NCBI GenBank assembly: GCA_050747525.1
Contig: JBOGOC010000002.1
Coordinates: 62,001 to 126,000, forward strand
Source of the DNA: JBOGOC01 sp050747525
GTDB lineage: Bacteria > Acidobacteriota > Polarisedimenticolia > JACPZX01 > DASXTC01
Direction: 5' to 3'
DNA: 64,000 nucleotides
Within the stretch, counting starts at the first letter, position 1. Each line of letters begins with the position of its first letter. Position numbers and translations under genes: made by a program. The notes beneath the pieces are model-generated. The model was not told where the DNA came from. It searched no databases and saw nothing but the letters and a program-made list of their open reading frames with translations. Positions 10,436-19,310 of this stretch are shown here, in pieces.

Positions 10436-11214
10436 CCAGGGCCGGCGAGGCTCATCGTGGCCAGCAGGGCGTTGTAGCCGGCGTGACCCGCGATGCAGCA
10501 GGCGAGGCTGCCGGTCTTTTCCACCACCAGTGTGAGCACGACCGCCAGCATGGCGATGCCGGCCAGGGCCGGCCAGTAGGTACCCGTCTCGGCCATGTGG
10601 GGCACCACGAACAGCACGGAGACGAGGATCCCTGCCGCCAGCGGCGGAAGCCTCCTGCGCATCCCCTGATAGAGGTACCCGCGGAAGAGCACCTCCTCGG
10701 TGACCGGCGCCACCACCACGCCCAGGAACACCCACGCGGCGAACCCCAGGCTCCCCGACTCGACCAGCTTGCGCAGCGGCCCGCTGAACTCCTGATCGGG
10801 GCCCGGCGGGAAAGCCACGATGAGGGCGACCCCCGCGGCCGCGACCCCGGCCCCTCCCAGGACGTACTTCCACACCCTTCGCCAGCCGGGCCAGGCCAGA
10901 CCCAGCCCCGCGGCCACGGGCAGGTGGTGCACCAGGCGCATCGCGCCGTACACGAGCGCGAGCGTCAGCGCCGATCCCCCCAGCGCGGCGGGCATGATGG
11001 TCACCACCAGGACGGCATCCTGCATCTGATCCGGGTACGACGACAGCGAGGGATCGAGCGTCACCAGCACGAGCGTTGCGAACACCGCGACGAGCAGGCC
11101 CAGGAGGATCTGCAGGACGTACGAGATGGCGAACACCGCCAGCGCGCTCCAGGGCCCCCAGTCGAGGTGGAGCGCGGGGGGCGGCGGCGCGATGGGGGGC
11201 GCGGCCTCAGACAA
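10432..11214 (-). CDS. CPBP-family intramembrane metalloprotease
   Basis: 260 residues, strongly hydrophobic, with several transmembrane helices. The family signature is present: EEVLFRG (glutamates at residues 173-174), a His at 206 (VVPHMAE) and a second His at 244 (AGHAGYN), matching the glutamate and histidine ligands of the Rce1/CPBP (Abi) family. Members cleave membrane peptides or act in prenyl-protein or bacteriocin-related processes; the substrate here is unknown. The start is TTG at 11214, overlapping the end of the OsmC gene by eight bases, which implies cotranscription and translational coupling. The C-terminus meets the anti-sigma gene head-on with overlapping stops. Confidence 0.88.
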   Translation of the reverse strand: MSEAAPPIAPPPPALHLDWGPWSALAVFAISYVLQILLGLLVAVFATLVLVTLDPSLSSYPDQMQDAVLVVTIMPAALGGSALTLALVYGAMRLVHHLPVAAGLGLAWPGWRRVWKYVLGGAGVAAAGVALIVAFPPGPDQEFSGPLRKLVESGSLGFAAWVFLGVVVAPVTEEVLFRGYLYQGMRRRLPPLAAGILVSVLFVVPHMAETGTYWPALAGIAMLAVVLTLVVEKTGSLACCIAGHAGYNALLATMSLAGPG

Positions 11215-11695
11215 CGATGACCTCCGGCTCGGAGGTCACCTCGCAGCTCACCGAGTTGGCGATGAAGCAGCCGGCGTGGGCCTCCTCGACCAGCGTCAGA
11301 GCCCGCTCGACGTCGGAGCCGGCCGCCACGCGGATGCGCGGCCGCAGCGTCACCCGGGTCATCCTCATCGCGCGACGCCCGTCCGGCCCCGGCGCGGCCT
11401 CGAGCCGTCCGTCCGCTTCGTCCGTGTAGTCCAGCACGTCGATCCCCGCACGCCCGGCGAGGGCCAGGTAGGTCAGCATCTGGCAGGACGACAGCGCCAT
11501 CACCAACAGCTCCTCCGGGTTGTGGAGGGCCGGGTCCCCGCGGTACTCCTGGGCCGCGCTCATGATCAGCGGCGGCTTGGTCCCCGCGGTGACCTCGTGG
11601 CGGCGGCTGTAGGCCGCGTAGTCGGTGGTCTTCTCTCCGGGTTGCGCGCTCCACCGCGTGAGGCATCGAAAGACATGCGAGACGCGCCCGGCCAT
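11207..11695 (-). CDS. OsmC/Ohr-family peroxide-detoxification-type protein
   Basis: 162 residues. The motif NPEELLVMALSSCQMLTYLAL carries the first redox-active cysteine, and a second cysteine lies in the HAGCFIANSVSCEV segment near the C-terminus, as in OsmC-like proteins that reduce organic hydroperoxides with a pair of thiols. Cytoplasmic; no signal peptide. It precedes the CPBP protease gene with an 8-base overlap, and an ABC exporter gene pair lies upstream on the same strand. It belongs to the OsmC rather than the Ohr subgroup only by general appearance. Confidence 0.9.
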   Translation of the reverse strand: MAGRVSHVFRCLTRWSAQPGEKTTDYAAYSRRHEVTAGTKPPLIMSAAQEYRGDPALHNPEELLVMALSSCQMLTYLALAGRAGIDVLDYTDEADGRLEAAPGPDGRRAMRMTRVTLRPRIRVAAGSDVERALTLVEEAHAGCFIANSVSCEVTSEPEVIVV

Positions 11696-11709
11696 CGGCC
11701 CCTCCCCCG

Positions 11710-12546
11710 TCAGAACTGAACGAGCGTTCCGTCCCGCCGCGCCCCCTTCAACGCCACGCGGAACACGATCAATCCCAGCGGCAGCAGGATCGCCGCGAAC
11801 AGGAACAGCACCTGGATGTGGGTGGCCAGCGCTCCCATCCCCTCTCCCGTGAGCAGGGCGCGCCGCACGCCGTCCGTGGTGTAGGAGATGGGCAGCAGGC
11901 GCGAAAAGGGCTGGATCGCCTCGGGGAGCGCCGCCGTGGGGAAGAAGACGCCGCCCAGCAGGGCCGACGCGCTGCTGATGAGGCTCACCAGCACTTCCCC
12001 CTTCTTGAAGTACATCACGAAAGCGGCCGCCATGATGCCGATGCCCACCGACGTGGCCACCATGAGGCCGAAGATGGTCAGGGCCGCCGCCATCCCGGAC
12101 AGGTGCAGGGCGATGGGGCGGGCGGTGAAGCTGGCGAAGACCAGCCCCACCACGATGTAGAGCACGATGCGGAACGACGTGAACAGAAAGTCGAACAGCG
12201 CCGACCCGAAGATCACCAGCGCCGTGCGCGTGGGGCAGACCAGCATGGCCTCGAGGGTCCCGGTGACCTGCTCCTCGCGGAAGCGGTGCGCGAACGCCGT
12301 GAGCGACACCTGCTGGTAGGAGTAGGGAGCCACGCCGAACAGGATGAAGGCGAACAGGTTGCCTCCCGTCAGGGCGCGCGCGTTGGTGGTGAGGTTCTCC
12401 TGGAGGAAGCCCGCGAAGAAGAACCAGATCCCCACCGAGAACACCACGCCCCCCACGTGCAGCACGAAGGCCGACTTGTAGGAGGACTCGATCAGCAGGT
12501 CCTTCCAGACGAACGCCCAGGCCTTGCGCACCCCGGAGAGCCTCAT
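11710..12546 (-). CDS. ABC-2 type transporter permease
   Basis: 278 residues with six predicted membrane spans. The N-terminus (VRKAWAFVWKDLLIESSYKSAF) and the segment FREEQVTGTLEAML are typical of ABC-2 permeases that pair with a separate ATPase. The ATG at 12546 overlaps the stop of the ATPase gene (ATGA), so the two are coupled. Together they should form a homodimeric or paired exporter. The substrate could be a drug, lipid or polysaccharide and cannot be read from the sequence. Confidence 0.9.
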   Translation of the reverse strand: MRLSGVRKAWAFVWKDLLIESSYKSAFVLHVGGVVFSVGIWFFFAGFLQENLTTNARALTGGNLFAFILFGVAPYSYQQVSLTAFAHRFREEQVTGTLEAMLVCPTRTALVIFGSALFDFLFTSFRIVLYIVVGLVFASFTARPIALHLSGMAAALTIFGLMVATSVGIGIMAAAFVMYFKKGEVLVSLISSASALLGGVFFPTAALPEAIQPFSRLLPISYTTDGVRRALLTGEGMGALATHIQVLFLFAAILLPLGLIVFRVALKGARRDGTLVQF

Positions 12547-13553
12547 GACGGCTCCGCCTCGCTCACGGTGAGATCGAAGATCTCCTGGAGGCTGGCCTCC
12601 TGCCGCGTGCAGGAGACGATGAGGGCGCCGTGACCGCGCAGGTGGTCCAGCACGTAGGTGAGGGCGTGGCCTCCCGGGTCCAGCTCCGCCCGCAGGCGCG
12701 TGAAGGCCGCGGAGCCGTCCTCCTCGGGGACCACCCGGCCGCCATCGAAGTCCACCAGGCCGACGGAGCCGTTGAGGCCCGACACCTCGATGACGTAGCG
12801 CTCGCGCGCCAGCGCCCAGGTGCGCGCCTCCTCCAGGGTTCCCATGCGGCGGATGCGCGCCCGGTGCAGGATGGCGATCCGCCCGCAGAGCTGCTCGGCC
12901 TCGGCCAGGTTGTGGGTGGCCAGCAGGATGGTCTTGCGCTCCCGCCGGTTCAGATCCTCTTCGATGAAAGTCCGCAGATGCTTCGCGGCGAGCGGGTCGA
13001 GCGAGCGGGTCGGCTCGTCCATGTACAGCACCGGAGGATCGTGCAGCAGCGCGCGCGCCACGGCCATGCGCTGCTTCATCCCCGAGGAGTAGGTCATGAA
13101 GGGATGATCCGCCTTGTCCGACAGCTCGAGGCGGTCCAGCAACGCCTGGCACCGGTCCCGCACCCGCGGCCCCGGCAGGTTGCACAGGCGCGCGAAGAAG
13201 TGCAGGTTTTCGCGCCCTGAGAGCCTCCAGTAGAACGACCGCTCGTCCGAGGTCACGAACCCGATGGAGGACTTGACGCGCGCCTCCTCTGCGCCGGTGT
13301 CGTGGCCGTTCACGGCCGCCCGCCCCGAGGACGGGATGATCAGACACGAAAGGATCTTGAGCAGGGTGGTCTTGCCGGCCCCGTTGGGGCCTAGCAGCCC
13401 GAAGATCTCGCCCGGGGAGACGGCGAGCGAGACGTCGCTCAGGGCGATCACCGTCTCCGCCTTGACCCAGGGACGTGTGAGGGTGTCGCGCAAGTTGCGG
13501 CGCTTGATGAACGTCTTGCTCAGGTGATCGACGAGGACGGCAGCCAGAGGCAT
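12543..13553 (-). CDS. ABC transporter ATP-binding protein (ABC-2 exporter)
   Basis: 336 residues from the ATG at 13553; an upstream ATG at 13583 would add ten residues over the likely promoter region. Walker A GPNGAGKTT at about residue 55-63, ABC signature SSGMKQ at about 156-161, Walker B ending in LYMDE at about 176-180, followed by a D-loop (SLDP). A C-terminal extension of about 110 residues follows, as in DrrA-like and NatA-like exporter ATPases. It energises the permease encoded immediately downstream. The gene diverges from kdsB across a 76-base gap. Confidence 0.92.
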   Translation of the reverse strand: MPLAAVLVDHLSKTFIKRRNLRDTLTRPWVKAETVIALSDVSLAVSPGEIFGLLGPNGAGKTTLLKILSCLIIPSSGRAAVNGHDTGAEEARVKSSIGFVTSDERSFYWRLSGRENLHFFARLCNLPGPRVRDRCQALLDRLELSDKADHPFMTYSSGMKQRMAVARALLHDPPVLYMDEPTRSLDPLAAKHLRTFIEEDLNRRERKTILLATHNLAEAEQLCGRIAILHRARIRRMGTLEEARTWALARERYVIEVSGLNGSVGLVDFDGGRVVPEEDGSAAFTRLRAELDPGGHALTYVLDHLRGHGALIVSCTRQEASLQEIFDLTVSEAEPS

Positions 13554-13563
13554 CCGGGTGATT

Positions 13564-13593
13564 TTGACACAGCCGCGAGGCATCGGTTAACAT
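13564..13593 (+). promoter_or_regulatory. Sigma-70-like promoter upstream of kdsB
   Basis: A perfect TTGACA -35 box lies at 13564-13569 and TAACAT (4/6 to TATAAT) at 13588-13593, with an 18-base spacer. It points toward kdsB and ends 36 bases before its ATG. Consensus matching by eye only. Confidence 0.5.
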
Positions 13594-13629
13594 CCACTGC
13601 ATGTCACGGCGAGGTGCCACGGCCAGCTC

Positions 13630-14436
13630 ATGGCGAGAGCCCTAGGGATCATACCCGCGCGTTACGCGTCTTCTCGATTCCCGGGCAAACCCCTCGCATC
13701 CCTCTCAGGCAAGCCGATGCTGCAGCACGTGTGCGAACGGGCGGCGCGCGCCCGGAGGCTGGAGCAGGTGTGGGTGGCCACCGACGACCGCCGCATCTTC
13801 GACGCCGTGGCGCGCTTCGGGGGGCACGCCGTCATGACCCGTCCCGACCATCCGTCCGGAAGCGACCGGGTGGCCGAGGCCGCGGCCCTTCCCGAGGCCG
13901 CCTTCGCCTCGGTGGTCGTGAACGTGCAGGGGGATCAGCCTTTGCTGGATCCCGGGGCCCTCGATGCCCTGGTGGCCGCCTTCGACGAGAACCCCCAGCC
14001 CGAGATGGCGACTCTATTCGAGCCGCTGGGCTCGGCCCGCGAGCTGCTGGACCCCAACGTCGCCAAGGTGGTGGCCGACGCGCGCGGCAACGCGCTGTAC
14101 TTCAGCCGCAGCCCGATTCCGTACTACCGGGGCCCCCAGGAGCCGATGCGCGAGATGGGGGCGGGGCAGGCGGAGCTGGCCGCCGCGCGGCGCGAAGGTC
14201 TCGACGGCTGGCTCAAGCACGTGGGCGTGTACGCGTTCCGCCGCGACGTGCTGTTCGAGTTCACGCGCCTTGCCCCAGGGCGGCTGGAGCGGCTCGAGGG
14301 GCTCGAGCAGCTGCGCGCGCTGGAGGCCGGGTACCAGATTCGGCTGGTCCCTTCGGCGGGGCACTCCCTCAGCGTGGAGACGCCGGACGATCTCGAGAAA
14401 GCTGAAGCGATCCTGGGTTCCCGAGTGACAACCTGA
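13630..14436 (+). CDS. kdsB: 3-deoxy-manno-octulosonate cytidylyltransferase (CMP-Kdo synthetase)
   Basis: 268 residues. The N-terminus IIPARYASSRFPGKPL is the nucleotide-binding signature of KdsB. NVQGDQPLLD, the HVGVYAFRRDVL-like segment and the C-terminal VETPDDLEKAEAIL also fit the family. KdsB joins CTP and Kdo to make CMP-Kdo in the cytoplasm, the activated sugar for the lipopolysaccharide inner core. It lies directly before pyrG, which makes its CTP, and kdsD, which makes the Kdo precursor arabinose-5-phosphate. No strong Shine-Dalgarno sequence is visible, but the start matches the family N-terminus. Confidence 0.96.
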   Translation: MARALGIIPARYASSRFPGKPLASLSGKPMLQHVCERAARARRLEQVWVATDDRRIFDAVARFGGHAVMTRPDHPSGSDRVAEAAALPEAAFASVVVNVQGDQPLLDPGALDALVAAFDENPQPEMATLFEPLGSARELLDPNVAKVVADARGNALYFSRSPIPYYRGPQEPMREMGAGQAELAAARREGLDGWLKHVGVYAFRRDVLFEFTRLAPGRLERLEGLEQLRALEAGYQIRLVPSAGHSLSVETPDDLEKAEAILGSRVTT

Positions 14437-14450
14437 AGGAGACCTCCGTC

Positions 14451-16139
14451 ATGGACACCAAGTACATCTTCATCACCGGCGGGGTGGTCAGCTCGCTGGG
14501 CAAGGGACTGGCGGCGGCCTCCATAGGGAGGCTGCTGGAGAGCCGTGGCTTCACGGTGACCCTGCAGAAGTTCGACCCCTACCTCAACGTGGACCCGGGC
14601 ACCATGAGCCCCTTCCAGCACGGCGAGGTGTACGTCACCGAGGACGGCGCCGAGACCGACCTGGACCTGGGGCACTACGAGCGGTTCACGTCCACGGTGA
14701 CCTCCAGGAACCACAACTGCACCTCGGGGAAGATCTACGAATCGGTCATCAACAAGGAGCGCCGCGGGGACTACCTGGGGGCCACGGTGCAGGTGATCCC
14801 CCACGTCACCGACGAGATCAAGGCGTTCATGACGCGTGTGTCCTCCGGGGTCGACATCCAGATCTGCGAGATCGGCGGCACGGTGGGCGACATCGAATCG
14901 CTCCCCTTCCTGGAGGCCATCCGGCAGTTCCGCCTGGAGGTCGGAGCCCGCAACGCCATCTTCATCCACCTCACCCTGGTCCCCTGGATCGCGGCGGCCG
15001 GAGAGCTCAAGACCAAGCCCACCCAGCATTCGGTGCGCGAGATGCGCGCCATCGGGCTGCAGCCCGACATCCTCATGTGCCGGGTCGACCGGCCCATCCC
15101 GAAAGAGATGAAGAAGAAGATCGGGTTGTTCTGCAACGTCCTGCCCGACCAGGTCATCACCGCGCAGGACGTCAAGTCGATCTACGAGGTGCCCGTGGCG
15201 CTGGGACGCGAAGGGCTCGACGCCATCATCCTGAAGCTGCTGGACCTCCCCTACCGCGACAAGGACTTCAAGAGCTGGGAGGACCTGGTCGACAAGATCC
15301 GCCGCCCGGCCGGCGAGGTGACCATCGGGATCGTGGGCAAGTACGTCGGCTATGAAGACTCGTACAAGAGCCTCAACGAGGCCCTGGTGCACGGAGGCAT
15401 CGCCAACGACGTGCGCGTGAACGTGCGCTGGATCGAGGCCGAGGAGATGCAGAACGGCCGCCTCGAGGAGACGCTGTCCCAGGTGGACGGCATCCTGGTC
15501 CCGGGCGGGTTCGGGCTGAGAGGCGTGGCGGGGATGATCTCGGCCATCCGCTTCGCCCGCGAGAAGAAGGTCCCCTTCTTCGGCATCTGCCTGGGGATGC
15601 AGACCGCCACCATCGAGTTCGCGCGCCACGTGGCGGGCCTGGCCGAGGCCGACTCGTCCGAGTTCAACGAAGACACGCCCCACCGCGTCATCTACAAGCT
15701 GCGCGACCTGCTGGGCGTGGACACCATGGGCGGGACGATGCGGCTGGGGCGCTACGAATGCCTGCTCTCACCGCACTCGCTGGCGCAGGCCGCCTACGGC
15801 GAGCGGGCCATCTCGGAGCGGCACCGTCATCGCTACGAGTTCAACAAGGAATACTCGGCCCCGTTGACCGCCAAGGGCTTCAAGATCACGGGGACCACTC
15901 CGGACGGCAAGTTCGTGGAGATCATCGAGCTGGAGGACCATCCCTGGTTCCTGGCCTGCCAGTTCCATCCCGAGTTCAAGTCCAAGCCGCTCGCGCCGCA
16001 CCCGCTGTTCCGCGCGTTCATCCAGGCGTCGGTGAAGCAGCAGGCGGCGCGCGGCGCGAGGCGCGAGGCCGCAGCACCCACGCGCCAGGCCCCGGCCGCC
16101 GAGCGGCCGATCGAGACGGGACGCGTCATTGTCACCTGA
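14451..16139 (+). CDS. pyrG: CTP synthase (glutamine hydrolysing)
   Basis: 562 residues. It converts UTP, ATP and glutamine to CTP. The N-terminal synthetase domain begins with YIFITGGVVSSLGKGL, the classic P-loop, and contains KFDPYLNVDPGTMSPFQHGE. The C-terminal class I glutaminase has GFGLRG, the nucleophile Cys380 in GICLGMQ and the FHPEF His/Glu pair. The last 25 or so residues form an Ala/Arg-rich tail beyond the usual end of the enzyme. AAGGAG precedes the ATG. The kdsB-pyrG order is common in Gram-negative bacteria and supplies CTP for CMP-Kdo. Confidence 0.97.
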   Translation: MDTKYIFITGGVVSSLGKGLAAASIGRLLESRGFTVTLQKFDPYLNVDPGTMSPFQHGEVYVTEDGAETDLDLGHYERFTSTVTSRNHNCTSGKIYESVINKERRGDYLGATVQVIPHVTDEIKAFMTRVSSGVDIQICEIGGTVGDIESLPFLEAIRQFRLEVGARNAIFIHLTLVPWIAAAGELKTKPTQHSVREMRAIGLQPDILMCRVDRPIPKEMKKKIGLFCNVLPDQVITAQDVKSIYEVPVALGREGLDAIILKLLDLPYRDKDFKSWEDLVDKIRRPAGEVTIGIVGKYVGYEDSYKSLNEALVHGGIANDVRVNVRWIEAEEMQNGRLEETLSQVDGILVPGGFGLRGVAGMISAIRFAREKKVPFFGICLGMQTATIEFARHVAGLAEADSSEFNEDTPHRVIYKLRDLLGVDTMGGTMRLGRYECLLSPHSLAQAAYGERAISERHRHRYEFNKEYSAPLTAKGFKITGTTPDGKFVEIIELEDHPWFLACQFHPEFKSKPLAPHPLFRAFIQASVKQQAARGARREAAAPTRQAPAAERPIETGRVIVT

Positions 16140-17118
16140 CAGGAGCTTCCCCTCCACCGGAGACCCGCTCGCCACGGCACGCGAGGTGCTGGAGATGGAG
16201 GCCCGGTCGGTGGCGGCGCTGGTGGAGAGGCTCGACGGCGGATTCCTGCGCGCCCTCGACGCCCTGCACGACTGCAAGGGGCGCGTGGTGGTGACCGGGC
16301 TGGGCAAGAGCGGCATCATCTGCAAGAAGATCTCCGCCACCCTGGCGTCCACCGGGACGCCGGCCCTCTTCATGCACCCCGCCGAGGCGGTGCACGGCGA
16401 CCTGGGCATGGTCGTGCCGGGGGACGTCGTGCTGGCGGTGTCCAACTCGGGAGAGACCGCCGAGCTGCTGCAGCTTCTCGAGCGCATCAAGCGACTGGGG
16501 GTCACCCTCGTCTCCATGACCGGCAACCCGGCCTCCACGCTGGCGAAGCAGAGCGACATCCACCTGGACGTGAGCGTGAACCGGGAGGCCTGCCCCATGG
16601 ACCTCATCCCCACCGCCTCCACCACGGCCAGCCTCGCCCTTGGTGACGCGCTGGCCATCGCGCTGGTGCAGAAGAGAGGCTTCCGTGAAGAAGACTTCGC
16701 GTCCCTGCATCCCGGCGGCCTGCTGGGCCGCAAGGTGCTGACGGTGGGGCGGGTCATGCACCACGGGGACGCCCTCCCTTCGGTGAGGCCCGGCACGCTG
16801 GTGAAGGAAGCCCTGTTCGTCATGACCGACAAGAGGCTGGGGATGACCACCGTCACCGACGCGGCGGGCCACCTGCAGGGAATCATCACAGACGGCGACC
16901 TGCGCCGCCTGATGCAGCGCGTCGAGGACCCGCTCGCCGTGCGCGCCGAGGACGTCATGACGCGCACCCCCGTCACCATCGGCTCATCCGAGCTGGCGGC
17001 CGCCGCCCTGCGCCTCATGGAAGAGCGGCACATCACGGCCCTCGTCGTGGTGGACGAAGAACGCCGCGTCGAAGGGGTGATCCACCTGCACGACCTGTGG
17101 CGCACGCAGCTGGTCTGA
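16129..17118 (+). CDS. kdsD: Arabinose-5-phosphate isomerase (KpsF/GutQ family)
   Basis: 329 residues, close to the E. coli enzyme. An SIS sugar-isomerase domain (about 40-175) begins with GRVVVTGLGKSGIICKKI and includes VLAVSNSGETAELL. A FASLHPGGLLGRKVL linker leads into two CBS domains (about 205-325). It converts ribulose-5-phosphate to arabinose-5-phosphate, the first committed step to Kdo. Translation must start at the TTG at 16129, 11 bases inside pyrG, because the next ATG (16195) would cut the conserved N-terminal helix. This implies coupling with pyrG. Confidence 0.94.
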   Translation: MSPDRSFPSTGDPLATAREVLEMEARSVAALVERLDGGFLRALDALHDCKGRVVVTGLGKSGIICKKISATLASTGTPALFMHPAEAVHGDLGMVVPGDVVLAVSNSGETAELLQLLERIKRLGVTLVSMTGNPASTLAKQSDIHLDVSVNREACPMDLIPTASTTASLALGDALAIALVQKRGFREEDFASLHPGGLLGRKVLTVGRVMHHGDALPSVRPGTLVKEALFVMTDKRLGMTTVTDAAGHLQGIITDGDLRRLMQRVEDPLAVRAEDVMTRTPVTIGSSELAAAALRLMEERHITALVVVDEERRVEGVIHLHDLWRTQLV

Positions 17119-17132
17119 GACGGAGGTGAGGC

Positions 17133-17573
17133 ATGGAGGGTTACGCCGAAGGGAGCGTGATTCAGCCCGTCCCCCAGCGGGTGACGGACATCCTGAAGGA
17201 AACGAAGCCGTGGGTGAAGTTCCTCGCGATCTTCGGATTCGCCCTGGCCGGACTCATGGTCCTTCTCGCCCTGGTCGTGCTCATCGCCTCGCCGTTCATG
17301 GAGGGAGGGCTGGGCGTCGGGGTCCTCATGAGCTTCGTCTACCTCATCTCGGCCGTTCTCTACGTCATCCCCTGCCTTTCCCTGTACCGCTACGGTTCCT
17401 CCATCGACCGCCTCGTCCACGGAGGCGGCCAGGCCGCGATGGAGGAGGCGCTGGATCACCAGCGCCGGTTCTGGCGCGTGGCCGGCATCCTGACGATTGT
17501 CATGTTGTGCCTCTACGCCGTCGTTTTCGTGGGGGCGATCGTCGTCTTCGCGATCCTGGGTCTTCGCGGGTAG
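17133..17573 (+). CDS. Small membrane protein, DUF5362-like
   Basis: 146 residues with four hydrophobic segments (about 30-55, 65-85, 110-130 and 125-145) arranged as two hairpins. The central sequence LYRYGSSIDRLVHGGG and the following LDHQRRFWRVAGILTI resemble DUF5362 membrane proteins. Function unknown. An AGGTGAGGC-type ribosome-binding site precedes the ATG, and the gene lies 14 bases after kdsD on the same strand, so it is probably in the same transcript. Confidence 0.8.
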   Translation: MEGYAEGSVIQPVPQRVTDILKETKPWVKFLAIFGFALAGLMVLLALVVLIASPFMEGGLGVGVLMSFVYLISAVLYVIPCLSLYRYGSSIDRLVHGGGQAAMEEALDHQRRFWRVAGILTIVMLCLYAVVFVGAIVVFAILGLRG

Positions 17574-17649
17574 GCGACGAAGGATTCCGGGCCGGGAGCC
17601 ACTCTCACCGTAAAAAGGGGGCACCCGGCGACGAGGAGGCCATGCATTG

Positions 17650-18288
17650 ATGATGCGCAGGCGGCCAGACGCGACGGGCCCCATACCGGCGGACCCATCC
17701 CGGACCGAACGGGACAGATCCCTGGCCCACAAGATGCTCGCCGGTCAGGAGCGGGCCTTCGATGAGTTCTTCGAGGAATACTTTCCGAGGCTCATGCGCT
17801 TCGCGATGACACGTATGAACCGGGACGCATCGGGAGCGGAGGAAGTGGTGCAGTCAACCCTGATGGCGGCCATCACCAAGATGGCGACCTACCGGGGAGA
17901 AGCCTCCCTCTTCACCTGGCTCTGCTCGTTCTGCCGCCACGAGATCTCGGCCTTCTACGAGCGATGCAACCGCCAGCCCCCCTCCGTCGACCTGGCCGAG
18001 GAGAGCCCGGAGGCGAGGGCCATCCTGGAATCGCTGACCGCGCCGCTGGACGACGACCCGGAGCGGGCGCTCGGCCGGCAGGAGGTCGCGCGGCTCGTGC
18101 ACGTCACGCTCGACCAGCTCCCCGGCCATTACGCCAGCGTGCTGGAGTGGAAGTACATCCATGGGATTCCCGTCGCGGAGATCGCCGTCAGGCTCGGCGT
18201 CTCCCCCAAGGCGGCCGAGTCGCTCCTTACGCGCGCCCGGCAGGCTTTCCGGGACGGCTTCTCCGGCCTGATGGCGCACGCCACATGA
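17650..18288 (+). CDS. ECF sigma factor of a FecI-like signalling unit
   Basis: 212 residues from the ATG at 17650. TTG at 17647 and ATG at 17653 are alternatives, and GAGGAGG at 17633-17639 serves all of them. Region 2 is at about residue 35-100 (FFEEYFPRLMRFAMTRM, EEVVQSTLMAAI, TWLCSFCRHEI). Region 4 is at about 145-200 (LDQLPGHYASVLEWKYIHG, then an HTH with VAEIAVRLGVSPKAAESLL). Its stop overlaps the ATG of a FecR-like gene, and a TonB-dependent receptor follows, which is the gene order of Fec-type surface signalling. A mini-ORF (ATG CAT TGA, 17642-17650) overlaps the start region. Confidence 0.9.
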   Translation: MMRRRPDATGPIPADPSRTERDRSLAHKMLAGQERAFDEFFEEYFPRLMRFAMTRMNRDASGAEEVVQSTLMAAITKMATYRGEASLFTWLCSFCRHEISAFYERCNRQPPSVDLAEESPEARAILESLTAPLDDDPERALGRQEVARLVHVTLDQLPGHYASVLEWKYIHGIPVAEIAVRLGVSPKAAESLLTRARQAFRDGFSGLMAHAT

Positions 18289-19289
18289 GCGAGCATCCGC
18301 CGCGTCGCGACTGGATCGAAGCCCTTCTGAGGTCGACGGGGCCGCGCCCGTCCATTCCTCCCGAGAGCACGGAGCGCGTGAGATCGGCCGTGCAGGCCCA
18401 CTGGCGCGCCACGGTGCACCGCTCCCGGCGCCGGGTGCTGTGGGCCGGGGCCGGGGTTGCGGCCGGCATCGGCGCCGTGGCGATGGGTCTGGCCTTGTGG
18501 CGGACCCCTCCCCCGGCACCCCCCGCAGTGACGGCCGGCGCCGGACACGTCGAGCGCGTGATCGCCACCGTCTGGAGGAAGGCCTCCGCGACCGAGGAAG
18601 GCCCGGGGCATCTGGTGCGTGCCGGCGACGAGCTGGCCGTCGGCTCCGCGATCCTGACCGAGCAGCGGGGGCGGGTGGCCATCCAGGCCCTCTCCGGCCA
18701 TTCGCTGCGTCTCGACACGGGGACGCGGCTGCGCGTGCTGACGCCGACCTCCTACGCCCTGGAGAGCGGGGCGGTGTACGTGGATTCGGGCTCGGCCCCG
18801 CGGGGAGGGCAAGGGATCCAGATCCACACGGCGGCGGGGGTCGTTCACGAGATCGGGACTCAGTTCGAGGTGCGGCTGAGCGGCGAGGCTCTGCGGGTGC
18901 GGGTGCGCGAAGGGGAGGTCCGCTTCGGGGACCCGGAGCGGGGCGAGCGCATCCAGGCCGGCCAGGAGATGGAGATGGGCGCCGGCGGGCTTCCCCTCAC
19001 GCACGAGCTGCCCGACACCGCCGGAGCATGGGCCTGGATCGACGAAGTCACACCCATGATGAGGATCGAAGGCCGGACGCTGCGCTCCTTCCTGGACTGG
19101 GTCTCCCGCGAGCGCGGGCAGCGGCTGCGGTTCTCGAACACGGACGCGGAAACGGCTGCCGGGAGGATCCGGCTGCAGGGGACCATCGATGGGCTCACGC
19201 TCGACCAGGCTCTGGAGTCGGTGCTGCTCACCTGCGGGATGCGACATCACATCGAAGGAAAGACGCTCATCGTCTCCCAGGGCATCTGA
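18285..19289 (+). CDS. FecR-like transmembrane sigma regulator with C-terminal STN-like domain
   Basis: 334 residues; the ATG overlaps the sigma-factor stop (ATGA). A basic N-terminus is followed by one membrane segment (RRVLWAGAGVAAGIGAVAMG, about residues 46-66). A FecR-type domain (about 85-235) includes LRLDTGTRLRV, GAVYVDSG and VHEIGTQFEVRL. The last 75 residues (from EGRTLRSFLDWV to GKTLIVSQ) read as a secretin/TonB short N-terminal (STN) fold. It should relay a signal from the outer-membrane receptor downstream to the sigma factor upstream. The anti-sigma N-terminus has no zinc motif, as in FecR. Confidence 0.87.
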   Translation: MSEHPPRRDWIEALLRSTGPRPSIPPESTERVRSAVQAHWRATVHRSRRRVLWAGAGVAAGIGAVAMGLALWRTPPPAPPAVTAGAGHVERVIATVWRKASATEEGPGHLVRAGDELAVGSAILTEQRGRVAIQALSGHSLRLDTGTRLRVLTPTSYALESGAVYVDSGSAPRGGQGIQIHTAAGVVHEIGTQFEVRLSGEALRVRVREGEVRFGDPERGERIQAGQEMEMGAGGLPLTHELPDTAGAWAWIDEVTPMMRIEGRTLRSFLDWVSRERGQRLRFSNTDAETAAGRIRLQGTIDGLTLDQALESVLLTCGMRHHIEGKTLIVSQGI

Positions 19290-19310
19290 AACAGCGGCCA
19301 AGCGCGCGCC